Positions 9,606 through 17,523 of a stretch of DNA of 64,000 nt are shown here, in pieces. The notes below the pieces were generated by a model. That model was not told where the DNA came from. It did not search any database and saw nothing but the letters and a program-made list of their open reading frames with translations. Source of the stretch: Thiohalocapsa sp. (GTDB lineage: Bacteria > Pseudomonadota > Gammaproteobacteria > Chromatiales > Chromatiaceae). The stretch lies in the NCBI RefSeq assembly GCF_022340605.1, contig NZ_JAJDNQ010000105.1:1-64000 (forward strand), in the 5' to 3' direction. The stretch's first letter is position 1, and every line of letters starts with the position of its first letter. A program made the translations under genes and the position numbers.

Positions 9606-10610
9606 TCAGGTGTCCTCTTGCGCCTTCTGCGCGTTGGCCCCGCCGCGGCCGGCGAGCCCCAGGTAGGCGGCCACCAGCAGCCAGCCGGTGGCGCCGACGG
9701 CGTACTTGACCGGCGGCGGGACCGCCGTGTTGCCGGACCAGAACGCCTCCACCACCGCCGCCAGCACCAGCATCAGCGTCGCGCCCAGCACCAGCGGCAC
9801 GGCTTCCCTCGCGTTCGCGCGCAGCGCGGCGGTGCGCGATTGGCGCCCGGGTGCGATCAGGGCGCTGCCCAGCAGCAGGCCGGCGGCACCCGCGATGGCA
9901 ATGGCCGTGAGCTCCAGGCTGGCATGGCCGCTGACGAAGGACCAGAACGGCCTGCCGAACCCGAGCTGGGTCACATGCCCGGCCACTGCGCCGATCGTCA
10001 GCCCGTTCATCGCCAGCACGAAGACACTGCCGACCCCTGCCACGAGCCCCCAGGCGAAGGTCCGAAGCGCAATGCCGACGTTGTTCCAGACGTAGTAGCC
10101 GAACATCATCACGTCGTCGTCCGCCTGGTGTTCCGGCGTGCGCCCCAGCCTGGTGCTCGTCGGGTCGTACATGGACTCGTATTGCGACACCTGCTCGCCG
10201 TCCAGCAGGCTGTGGATCAAGGTCGGGTCCGCGGTGCAGGCGAATCCCATGGCGAGCATGGGGCCGAAGAACAGCGCGCACGCCAGCCAGAACAGGGCCG
10301 CGTGGCGGCGCACGGCGCGCGGGAAGCCGGCGGTGACGAATCGCAGCACGTGCCCGGGCCAGCGCTGCCTGGGCTGGTGTAGTTGGCGATAGCCGCGGCG
10401 GACCAGCGTGTGCAGCCGCGCCACCAGGCCGGGGCTGTAGCCGCGCGCGTGGGCGATGGCGTAGTGCGCGCTGACGCTGCGCAGCAGCCGCGGCAGGCGC
10501 TGCACGGGCGCGGTCGGCGGCGGGCGGCGGTTGCCTTCCAGGGCGGTGAGCAGTGCCTCCAGACGACGCCAGGTGGCCGCGTGGGCCTGCTCGAAGGGTT
10601 GCTGTCGCAT
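9606..10610 (-). CDS. SpoIIM-like integral membrane protein
   Basis: A 334-residue protein resembling the 'stage II sporulation protein M' family that recurs in MoxR operons of non-sporulating proteobacteria. A cytoplasmic N-terminal region (residues 1-100) precedes about five hydrophobic helices, e.g. LFWLACALFFGPMLAM, LVAGVGSVFVLAMNGL and AAGLLLGSALIAPG. The start at 10610 (MRQQPFEQ) was preferred over a Met 15 codons upstream. It is 6 bp upstream of the DUF4129 start. No sporulation role is implied. Confidence 0.78.
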   Translation of the reverse strand: MRQQPFEQAHAATWRRLEALLTALEGNRRPPPTAPVQRLPRLLRSVSAHYAIAHARGYSPGLVARLHTLVRRGYRQLHQPRQRWPGHVLRFVTAGFPRAVRRHAALFWLACALFFGPMLAMGFACTADPTLIHSLLDGEQVSQYESMYDPTSTRLGRTPEHQADDDVMMFGYYVWNNVGIALRTFAWGLVAGVGSVFVLAMNGLTIGAVAGHVTQLGFGRPFWSFVSGHASLELTAIAIAGAAGLLLGSALIAPGRQSRTAALRANAREAVPLVLGATLMLVLAAVVEAFWSGNTAVPPPVKYAVGATGWLLVAAYLGLAGRGGANAQKAQEDT

Positions 10611-10656
10611 GGGAGACCGGGCATATATTGCTCGCAACGCCGAAATCGCGGGCATC

Positions 10657-10754
10657 GTAGGTCGGGTTAGCGATAGCGTAACCCGACAATCAATGGCTTA
10701 CTCGCGCCCTGACTGGCGCCCAGCGTCGGGTTACGCTGCGCTAACCCGACCTAC
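10657..10754. repeat. Family A dispersed palindrome (copy 1)
   Basis: A long inverted repeat. GTAGGTCGGGTTAGCG opens it and its complement CGCTAACCCGACCTAC closes it, with inner CGTAACCCGAC / GTCGGGTTACG arms. It lies in the gap between the RDD and SpoIIM-like genes, inside the presumed operon. Further copies lie near 30.3, 37.5, 62.2 and 63.4 kb. Confidence 0.85.
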
Positions 10755-10788
10755 ATCCAATACTTGCCCAATCTCATGGGTCTCGGCG

Positions 10789-11514
10789 CTAATCAGACTT
10801 GCCTCGGCTGATCCAGTTGGCGATACCGAGCAGCGTCGCCGCCGGGTCGGCGCTGCCGGGGACGCTCAAGCCCGCCAGGGCGGCGAGCTCCGCCTGGCGG
10901 GCCGGGGAGAGCGCGCCGCCGCGCTCGGCGAAGGCCAGTATCGCCTGTTGCGTGTCGACGTCCAGCGGCCCGGGTGGCGCGAGTGGTGGCCGCGCCGGCA
11001 GGGCTGGGGCCATGACCGCGGTGTCGCGGTGAATCACCAGCGTGCCGGCGGCCAGGTCGCCTAGGCGCCGGAAATCCCGGTCCACCAGCATCGCCACCAG
11101 TCCGAACCCGTAGAGCACCGGCAGGAAGTCCACCGCGCGCAGCAAGTTGCGCAGTAGCGACGCGGATGCCCCCACCGGGGTGCCGTCCGCGTGCACCACC
11201 ACCAGGCCCATGGCCCGCTTGCCGGGAGTCGCACCGCTGCGCAGCTCGAAGAACACCGGGTACAGCCACTCCAGCGCGAACAGCGCGAGCAGCAGCAGGC
11301 CCATGCCGACACCGGCCAGGTTCAACAGTTGCAGCAGCACCAGGTACAGGCCGATGCGGATCAGGACGTCGATGACGAAGGCCGCCGCCCGCGGCACCGG
11401 CCCGGCGAGTCGCAGCGCGATCTCGATCCCCTCCGGCGTCTCGAACTGCCGCAAGGTGTCGATGGCGATGCGCGCGCCGGTGTCGTGGGCGACGTCCGGG
11501 GCCGACGCCTGCAT
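10789..11514 (-). CDS. RDD-family membrane protein
   Basis: A 241-residue protein with an RDD domain. The RAAAFVIDVLIRIGL segment carries the first Arg/Asp pair, a second hydrophobic stretch (GMGLLLLALFALEWLYPVFF) follows, then GATPGKRAMGLVVV and a third span (LLRNLLRAVDFLPVLYGFGL). RDD proteins are small membrane proteins, some implicated in transport. Here it heads the MoxR/DUF58 block, separated from the SpoIIM gene by a dispersed palindrome. Six bases separate its start from the end of the DUF98 gene. Confidence 0.85.
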   Translation of the reverse strand: MQASAPDVAHDTGARIAIDTLRQFETPEGIEIALRLAGPVPRAAAFVIDVLIRIGLYLVLLQLLNLAGVGMGLLLLALFALEWLYPVFFELRSGATPGKRAMGLVVVHADGTPVGASASLLRNLLRAVDFLPVLYGFGLVAMLVDRDFRRLGDLAAGTLVIHRDTAVMAPALPARPPLAPPGPLDVDTQQAILAFAERGGALSPARQAELAALAGLSVPGSADPAATLLGIANWISRGKSD

Positions 11515-11520
11515 AGTCGC

Positions 11521-12105
11521 TCAGCGGTACCGTGACAGCGGGAAGGTCTCGGTGATCAGGATCACCGGCTCGCCGGCGATGATGATGCGGTAGGTGCGGA
11601 ACGCGGCGTCGTCGGTGTCGGCGTCCGGCTCGATACCCACCTCCATCACCTCGCGGTAGCTCTCCAGGCCGCTGTCGCGGATTAGGGCGCCGATGCCGAT
11701 CTCCCGGTCGATGAGCCGCTTGCGGAACTGCGCCGGAATCAGCTCCGTGCGGATGACCGAGAACGCGTGAGCGAACAGGCTGCCGCTGTCCGCGCCGCGC
11801 AGCCGGGCGCGGCGCAGCATGATGCGCTCGCCGCCGGCAATGTGGATCCAGGGGATTTCATCCGCGGCCACGACGAACTCCTGGCGGAGCGTGTCCACCA
11901 CCACCGGCTCCCAGAAATAGGCCTCGATGATCTTGGTGACGGTGCCGTCGGTGACCAGCAGCGCGCGCAGGAAGGGCGGCAGGGAGTCGATGGCCACGGG
12001 CTGTCCGGTGCCGTTGTCGATGGTCCCGCCGCGCACGAAGCCCTCGCAGCGGAAAGGTGTTCGTCCGCCCTGGAGGGCGGTTTTGCGGTAGTAGCGTTCC
12101 ACCAT
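11521..12105 (-). CDS. DUF98 / chorismate lyase-like protein
   Basis: A 194-residue protein resembling the DUF98 branch of the UbiC/chorismate pyruvate-lyase fold. It ends with the typical RTYRIIIAGEPVILITETFP pattern and has an invariant-looking Glu near the C-terminus; the middle contains ERIMLRRARL and FRKRLIDREIGIG. In related proteins the fold cleaves pyruvate from chorismate or binds aromatic acids; the substrate here is unknown. It lies directly upstream of the RDD gene in the same direction, probably first in the operon. Confidence 0.7.
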   Translation of the reverse strand: MVERYYRKTALQGGRTPFRCEGFVRGGTIDNGTGQPVAIDSLPPFLRALLVTDGTVTKIIEAYFWEPVVVDTLRQEFVVAADEIPWIHIAGGERIMLRRARLRGADSGSLFAHAFSVIRTELIPAQFRKRLIDREIGIGALIRDSGLESYREVMEVGIEPDADTDDAAFRTYRIIIAGEPVILITETFPLSRYR

Positions 12106-12381
12106 GGTTCAGTGCATTGCTCTGGAAGGATGCGTCTTGATGATTGGGAGCCGGGGCCGGGCGGGGCTCGGTGCCGGTTTGGGTACCGGCCTGGGTGCCG
12201 ATCTGTATACAGACTGGGGCGAGAATTGCCCTGGCACCGCGGCCGCGGACCTCTGGCGGTGATCCGGCCCGGCCCGGGCGCGCTGGCGTTGCGCTGGCGG
12301 CGCTCGCCGCGGCTGGCCACGACTGATCCGCTGCGTGGACAATCGGGGCTTCGATCCGGAATTCAGCGCCCGAGGCATCAC

Positions 12382-12906
12382 ATGAGCAGACGTCGCCGCC
12401 ACATGGATGCGCTGGCGCGCTACGAGCGCGAACGCCGGCGCAACCTGTCGGCGCTGCCAGGTCCTGGTGAGTTGATCCTGGTGCTCGATCATCTTAAGCC
12501 GGGATTCAACGTGGCAAAGATCTTTCGCTCGGCGCAGGCGTTCGGCGTGCGGGAACTGCACCTGATCGGCATCGGCCCCTTCGACCCGGCGCCGGCGAAG
12601 GGCGCCATGCGTGTCGTGCCGGCGAGGCTCTTCGAGCAGTTCGACGAGAGTATGCGTCTGCTCGCGGCCGCGGATTATGCCGTGTTTCGCATGGTCGCGG
12701 GCGGTGGGCCGGCGTTGCAGGGCGCGCGGTTGCCGCGCCGCTGCGCCCTGGTGCTCGGTCACGAGGAGTTCGGCCTGAGTGCCGCTGCCGAGGCGTTGCC
12801 GGCGCTCAGCATCGCCCAATGGGGTGGCATGCAGAGTCTGAACGTGAGTATCGCCGCCAGTATCGCAATGTACGAGTATTTCCGACAGCACGCCGGAATG
12901 TCCTGA
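12382..12906 (+). CDS. TrmH-type (SpoU) RNA 2'-O-methyltransferase
   Basis: A 174-residue SPOUT methyltransferase with the three expected blocks: LDHLKPGFNVAKIFRSAQAF (motif 1, with the conserved N and R), ALVLGHEEFGLS (motif 2) and SIAQWGGMQSLNVSIAASIA (motif 3, knot and SAM binding). It should methylate a 2'-hydroxyl in tRNA or rRNA; the target cannot be read from sequence. The start at 12382 is the first Met of the conserved core; the longer open frame upstream is antisense to the DUF98 gene. Confidence 0.85.
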   Translation: MSRRRRHMDALARYERERRRNLSALPGPGELILVLDHLKPGFNVAKIFRSAQAFGVRELHLIGIGPFDPAPAKGAMRVVPARLFEQFDESMRLLAAADYAVFRMVAGGGPALQGARLPRRCALVLGHEEFGLSAAAEALPALSIAQWGGMQSLNVSIAASIAMYEYFRQHAGMS

Positions 12907-13109
12907 GCCAGTGTTGCGTGACTGTTACAAAACCTGTGGCATCAGTGCCGATCGGCGTCGGCGGGGGCGAGCCGAGCGGCGTCTATCATGGCCTCCAAAG
13001 CGCCTTGCAGCGGGCGTTCAGGGCCCCCATACCCGTGGACGTTGTTGCGGCACGACGCTGTTCTATTCTGCTAACATTTGCGCGCGAGGGTTCGGACCGA
13101 CCCTTGTCC

Positions 13110-13118
13110 TGTGCTATA
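13110..13118 (+). promoter_or_regulatory. Extended -10 promoter for lpp-like gene
   Basis: TGC-TATAAA (extended -10, 13110-13118) lies 41 bp upstream of the start codon. The -35 region is only partly matched (TTCGGA). Strong transcription would be expected for an Lpp-type lipoprotein. Confidence 0.45.
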
Positions 13119-13158
13119 AACCATGTGCCGATCGGCAAACTCAAACGGAGAATCCGCT

Positions 13159-13356
13159 ATGACCAAGATCGTGAAGCTCGCTTCCCTGTCCGCCGCTGCG
13201 CTGCTGGGCGCTTCGCTGCTCGGTGGCTGCGCTACCGACCAGGAGGCTCGTGACATGGCTCAGGCCGCGATGGACGCGGCCAACGCGGCTCAGTCGTGCT
13301 GCGAGGCCAACGAGGAGCGCATCAACCGTATGTATCAGCGCATCATGGCCAAGTAA
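13159..13356 (+). CDS. lpp: Lpp/OprI-type alanine-zipper lipoprotein
   Basis: A 65-residue lipoprotein. The signal peptide ends in the lipobox LGGC (Cys 20), and the mature peptide is a short heptad-patterned helix rich in Ala (QEARDMAQAAMDAANAAQ) ending in EANEERINRMYQRIMAK. The C-terminal Lys is the residue that in Lpp is joined to peptidoglycan. It resembles Pseudomonas OprI. An adjacent Cys pair (SCC) inside the helix is unusual. RBS ACGGAG is placed well. Followed by a hairpin and, on the opposite strand, an L,D-transpeptidase of the kind that makes the Lpp-peptidoglycan bond. Confidence 0.85.
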   Translation: MTKIVKLASLSAAALLGASLLGGCATDQEARDMAQAAMDAANAAQSCCEANEERINRMYQRIMAK

Positions 13357-13379
13357 GCGGCTCGCTGCTTGGTTTCGGC

Positions 13380-13415
13380 CCGGCCGCCCTCGCATTTGCG
13401 CGGGCGGCCGGTTGT
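13380..13415 (+). terminator. Terminator-like hairpin after lpp
   Basis: Perfect 10-bp stem CCGGCCGCCC / GGGCGGCCGG with a 12-nt loop, followed by only a weak T stretch (TTGTTGG). Confidence 0.65.
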
Positions 13416-13839
13416 TGGAGCCACTGACGCCAGCCGATCACGGGGGCCGATCGCTTCAGCCGGTCATATGCGGATCTTCTCTCCGTTTCATCCACCACTC
13501 CTTTCCAGTATTCCTCCTCGCCGCTGTCCCCCTGCGCTGCCGATCCCTGACCGCTCGCCCTGCGCTGCGCTGACAGCGCGTTGGCTTCGCCGGCATACTG
13601 GCTTTCATCCGAATTATCCGCCGGGTGATCGCGGACAGAGTTTCCCTGATCAATGCGTCATGGAATAACTGTTTAATCGGGTCTCGGTCTTTCGCGGGAT
13701 GCGCGGGGTGAAGCCCTTATATTTTGGCCGCCACTGCAACGCGCTGGCAGCGGGCGGCGGTCAGCAGGACACGTCTTCACCGCACGCCCGACGTGGCGCA
13801 ATTGCCGCGCCGGGATGATCGGCCGGCACTGGGCCGGCT
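13416..13839. other. Gene-free stretch between lpp and L,D-transpeptidase
   Basis: 424 bp with no recognisable gene. Composition is lower in GC around 13,600-13,730. Short open frames on both strands have no family resemblance. A small GCCGGC / GCCGGC hairpin near 13,820-13,840 could terminate the leftward transpeptidase transcript. Confidence 0.5.
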
Positions 13840-14805
13840 TCAGAACACGTTGTCCAGCTTATGCCAGCTCTTTCCGCCCTCACGGCCGCCGACCAGCCGC
13901 GGCAGACCGGAATTGTTCTGTAGCGCCCGCTGTACCTCGTTCCAGTCCACCACCACGCCGTTGGCGTTGGCGATAGTGGCCGGGATCACCTGTTTTGCGG
14001 AGCGCGGTGACTCGCCCTGGGCCAGGTTGACCTCCAGGTAGAGCTCATCACCGCGCCAGCCCACCTTGTATGGCTGGTCGACGATGCGCACCGGAGTGCC
14101 CTTCTCGACCTGCGGGAACAGCGCCGCGATGTCCTCGGGATACATGCGCGTGCAGCCGTGGCTGACGGGCATGCCGACGCCCCAGGGCTTGTTGGTGCCG
14201 TGGATGAGGTAGCTCGGGTTGCTGAGGCGCATCGCGAAGGCGCCGAGTGGATTGTCCGGCCCCGCAGGGACCACGTCGGGCAGCGGATCGCCCTTCTCGG
14301 CGTGCTCCTTGCGGATCGAAGGCGGCGGCGTCCAGGTGGGGTCCTTGATCTTCTCGACGATGGAGTAGGTGCCCACCGGCGTCTCCCAGCCGTCGCGGCC
14401 CACACCCACCGAGAACACCTCCACCTCGGTGGGCGAGCGGTAGAAGTAGAGCCGCTTCTCGGCCAGGTTCATCACCAGGCCCTCGCGCGGGGCGTCCGGC
14501 AGCACGTGGAAGTTCGGCACCAGCACATCCTTGCCATCGCCGGGCACCCACATGTCCACGTTGGGATTGGCCTGTTGCATCTCGTCGTAGCCGGAGCCGA
14601 AGTGCCGGCCGATGTCGAGCAGCGTCTGGTCGGCGCTGGTCTTTACATAGAAGGGCGTGCCGATGACACTGTCCCCTTGGCTGATGCGGAACACCTCGGT
14701 GCTCGCGGCGGCCGGCTGCGCGGCCAGGGCCGGCAGCAATGCAGACATCAGCAGCAGGCCGCGGTGCACGCTCGTGGTTGCCGCGCGTAGAGCTCGCTCA
14801 CCCAT
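13840..14805 (-). CDS. L,D-transpeptidase (ErfK/YbiS/YcfS type)
   Basis: A 321-residue periplasmic enzyme with signal peptide (LLLMSALLPALAAQPAAA), a LysM-like segment near residues 45-100 (TSADQTLLDIGRHFGSGYDE) and a YkuD catalytic domain ending in the HGTNKPWGVGMPVSHGC-TR motif; the catalytic Cys is in SHGC. Family members form meso-DAP cross-links or attach Lpp's terminal Lys to peptidoglycan. With an Lpp-like gene 0.5 kb away the latter role is plausible. RBS GGAGAAG supports the Met at 14805. The frame stays open for over 1,100 codons upstream, but that is antisense to the EF-G-like gene. Confidence 0.88.
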   Translation of the reverse strand: MGERALRAATTSVHRGLLLMSALLPALAAQPAAASTEVFRISQGDSVIGTPFYVKTSADQTLLDIGRHFGSGYDEMQQANPNVDMWVPGDGKDVLVPNFHVLPDAPREGLVMNLAEKRLYFYRSPTEVEVFSVGVGRDGWETPVGTYSIVEKIKDPTWTPPPSIRKEHAEKGDPLPDVVPAGPDNPLGAFAMRLSNPSYLIHGTNKPWGVGMPVSHGCTRMYPEDIAALFPQVEKGTPVRIVDQPYKVGWRGDELYLEVNLAQGESPRSAKQVIPATIANANGVVVDWNEVQRALQNNSGLPRLVGGREGGKSWHKLDNVF

Positions 14806-14847
14806 GGATTCTTCTCCGTCGATGCATATCATTCGTTGTTCAATTCG

Positions 14848-16995
14848 ATGAGCCGCCACCCCAAGCCCAAGACCGGCGGCAGCCCCACAAAGCTTTCTGC
14901 GGTGCGCAACATCGGCGTCGCGGCGCACGTGGACGCCGGCAAGACCACGCTCACCGAGCGCATGCTCTTCTACACCGGCGCCTCGCACAAGATCGGCGAG
15001 GTACACGACGGCGCTGCCCACATGGACTGGATGGTGGAGGAGCAGCAGCACGGCATCACCATCACGGCAGCCGTCACCAAGGCGCCCTGGCGCGAGCACG
15101 AGCTGCAAGTGGTGGACACACCCGGCCACGTGGATTTTACCATCGAGGTGGAGCGCTCCATGCGCGTGCTCGATGGGGTAATCATCGTCCTGGACGGCGT
15201 GCGCGGCGTGGAGCCTCAGACCGAGACGGTGTGGCGGCAACGCTGCCACTTCGGCCTGCCGGTGCTCTTCTTCGTCAACAAGATGGACCGGCCCGGCGCC
15301 GATTTCGAGCGTTGTCTGGACAGCATCCGCAACAAGCTCGGCGTCACGCCCGTGGCGCTCACCGCGCCCGTGTTCGACGCGCAGGGTGCCGAGGAGCACG
15401 CCGTCGTACACCTGCTGCACCGTACCCTGATCCGCTTCGGCGGCGAGCAGGGCGAAGCGGTCACCACCGAGCCCTGCCCGGCGCCTCTGTGGGAGCGCTA
15501 CGCCCCCTTGCACGAGACCCTGCTGCTGGCCGCCGCCGACGCCGACGAGGCGCTGGCAGACCAGGTGCTGGCCGGCGAGGAGCCGGACCCCGCGGCGGTG
15601 ACGGCGGCGCTGCGCAAGGGCACGCTCGCCGGCGCCATCTTCCCGTGCCTGGCCGGCAGCGCGCTGCGCAACATCGGCGTGCAGCCGGTGCTGGATGCCG
15701 TCGTGGACCTGCTGCCGGCGCCGCTGGACCGCCCGCCGGCGCTGGCACGGCTGCCGGACGGTGGCCCCGACGGGAACATGGCGGGGGGCACGCAGAGCAA
15801 CACCGAAGAGGTCGTGCTCGGCGACACTGGGCCGCTGGCGGCGCTGGTGTTCAAGGTCCAGCTCTGGGACGGGCGCCGGCACTGCTTCGCGCGGGTCTAC
15901 CGCAATCGGCTCAAGCCGGGCGATCCGGTGAGTTTCGTCGCCATCGACGGGCGCACCGTCACCGAGCATGTCGCACGCATCTTCGACACCGACGCCGGCC
16001 GCAAGCAGCGCCTGGACGTGGCCGAGCCCGGTCAGATCGTGCTGCTGGCGGGGCTGCGCCACGCCGGCACCGGCGATACCCTTTGCGACCCCGGCCACCT
16101 GCTGCTGCTGGAGCGCATCGAGGCGCGCCAGCCGGTGCTGAGCCTGGCCATCGAGCCCGGCGCCGGCACCGACGAGGAGCGGCTGCTGGAGGCCCTGGAC
16201 AAGGTCACGCAGGAAGACCCCACCCTCGCCGTCGCCGAGGATCTGGACACCGGCCAGCGGCTCCTGCGCGGCATGGGCGAGCTGCACCTGCAGATCGTGC
16301 TGGAGCGCCTGGAACGGGAGTTCGGCGTCGCCGTGCGCAGCGGCCGGCCGGCCGTGGCCTTGCGCGAGAGCGTCACCGCCGCGACGACTGTCGAATTTCT
16401 TTACACCCGCCCGCCGAGCCCGGACGGCAAGCAGCCGGAGCTCACCGCCGGCGCCGGCTTGCAGGTACGTCCCGCCGCCCGCGGCGCCGGCAACAGCCTG
16501 ACCCTGACCCCAAAGGTCCTGCCCGACGGCACCGAGCTGACCGCCGAGCAGCAGGAGGCGCTGCGCCGCGGCCTCATCCAGGCGCTGGCCGCCGGGCCGC
16601 TGCACGGCACGCCGGTGGAGGACGTCGAAGTCCGGCTCACGCAGGTGGAGCTGTTCGGCCAGCAGAGCACGCCGGATGCCCTCGCCGCCGCCGCGGCCCG
16701 CGCCCTCGGCAAGGCATTGGCCGCGGCCGGCCCCTGCACCCTCCAGCCCGTGATGCGCGTCGAGGTGGTCGTGCCGGACGAGAACCTGGGCGCCGTCCTC
16801 GGCGACCTGCAACAGCGCCAGGCCGCCATCCAGGCCACAGACACCAGCGACGGCAACGCCGTCGTCGCCTGCGAGGTGGCGCTGGCTCGGCTGCTCGGCT
16901 ATGCCACCGAGCTGCGCAGTCTCACCCAAGGGCGCGGGCAGTTCAGCATGCAGTTTGCGCGGTTCGATCGGGAAGCCACCGGCAGCAGCGCGTGA
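14848..16995 (+). CDS. EF-G-like translational GTPase (FusA2 type)
   Basis: A 715-residue GTPase with all G motifs: AHVDAGKT (26-33), DTPGH (90-94) and NKMD (144-147), plus the EF-G switch segment EVHDGAAHMDWMVEEQQHGI. Domains II-V follow. It is closest to the second, EF-G2-like paralogues rather than canonical FusA: no str-operon neighbours, a Gly/Asn-rich insertion around residues 300-325, and a divergent C-terminus. It may act in ribosome recycling or as a translocase variant. The Met at 14848 is used; a TTG lies four codons upstream. Only 42 bp separate it from the divergent L,D-transpeptidase start. Confidence 0.8.
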   Translation: MSRHPKPKTGGSPTKLSAVRNIGVAAHVDAGKTTLTERMLFYTGASHKIGEVHDGAAHMDWMVEEQQHGITITAAVTKAPWREHELQVVDTPGHVDFTIEVERSMRVLDGVIIVLDGVRGVEPQTETVWRQRCHFGLPVLFFVNKMDRPGADFERCLDSIRNKLGVTPVALTAPVFDAQGAEEHAVVHLLHRTLIRFGGEQGEAVTTEPCPAPLWERYAPLHETLLLAAADADEALADQVLAGEEPDPAAVTAALRKGTLAGAIFPCLAGSALRNIGVQPVLDAVVDLLPAPLDRPPALARLPDGGPDGNMAGGTQSNTEEVVLGDTGPLAALVFKVQLWDGRRHCFARVYRNRLKPGDPVSFVAIDGRTVTEHVARIFDTDAGRKQRLDVAEPGQIVLLAGLRHAGTGDTLCDPGHLLLLERIEARQPVLSLAIEPGAGTDEERLLEALDKVTQEDPTLAVAEDLDTGQRLLRGMGELHLQIVLERLEREFGVAVRSGRPAVALRESVTAATTVEFLYTRPPSPDGKQPELTAGAGLQVRPAARGAGNSLTLTPKVLPDGTELTAEQQEALRRGLIQALAAGPLHGTPVEDVEVRLTQVELFGQQSTPDALAAAAARALGKALAAAGPCTLQPVMRVEVVVPDENLGAVLGDLQQRQAAIQATDTSDGNAVVACEVALARLLGYATELRSLTQGRGQFSMQFARFDREATGSSA

Positions 16996-17069
16996 TGGCG
17001 GCCGTGGCCCACGCGGTCCGTCAGCGATATGTCGCCAGGGTTCAGCGGTGCGGTGGCGTCCGGCAGGGC

Positions 17070-17468
17070 TCAGCGCATCCCGCTCAGCCCGCGCACGTGA
17101 TCCATGGCCGCGTTGAAGAAGTCTTGGTCGCCGTGCTTGCGGCAGTAGTCCTGGGTGCCGCGCATGGCCGCCTGAAGCCCCGAGCCGCGCAGCACGCTCT
17201 CGCCGAGGGCCAGGTTCAGCCCCGAGACGAAGCCGGTGAGCCAGTCCTCGTAGCGTTGCAGCTCGGCCGGGTTGCCGTCGCCTGCGTCCTTCACCGCCGC
17301 CAAATAAGTATCGCAGCTGCGCACGCCGTAGCCCCACAGGTTGCGCTTGACGGCGGGCGCCGCACTGCCGAGGGTGCTGGTCGCGAGCAGGGCGAGGAGT
17401 ACATATGATGCGCTGAAAGCAACGCGCGAGCGCTTGAGCCGCTTGTGCGGCGGCGGTGCTGGTACCAT
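17070..17468 (-). CDS. Small secreted protein, Rap1a/Tai-like
   Basis: A 132-residue protein with a signal peptide (SRVAFSASYVLLALLATSTLGSA) and a compact domain with two cysteines (RSCDTY and QDYCRKH), a central YEDWLTGFVSGLNLALGE block and C-terminal FFNAAMDHVRGL. The Cys-Y...W-x-x-G-x-x-x-G...Y-C pattern resembles the Rap1a/Tai domain of T6SS immunity proteins and related housekeeping periplasmic proteins. No secretion-system gene is nearby, so an immunity role is not supported. Start at 17468, 55 bp from the divergent glycosyltransferase start. Confidence 0.6.
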   Translation of the reverse strand: MVPAPPPHKRLKRSRVAFSASYVLLALLATSTLGSAAPAVKRNLWGYGVRSCDTYLAAVKDAGDGNPAELQRYEDWLTGFVSGLNLALGESVLRGSGLQAAMRGTQDYCRKHGDQDFFNAAMDHVRGLSGMR

Positions 17469-17523
17469 GGGAAGGTTGTTCTCCAACGGCTTGGAAGCGC
17501 GGCACGGCCGCGTGGTGCGACTC

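Noticed and set aside
17070-17468. T6SS immunity function for the Rap1a/Tai-like protein
   Set aside because: No effector or secretion gene nearby; the resemblance is only at fold level.
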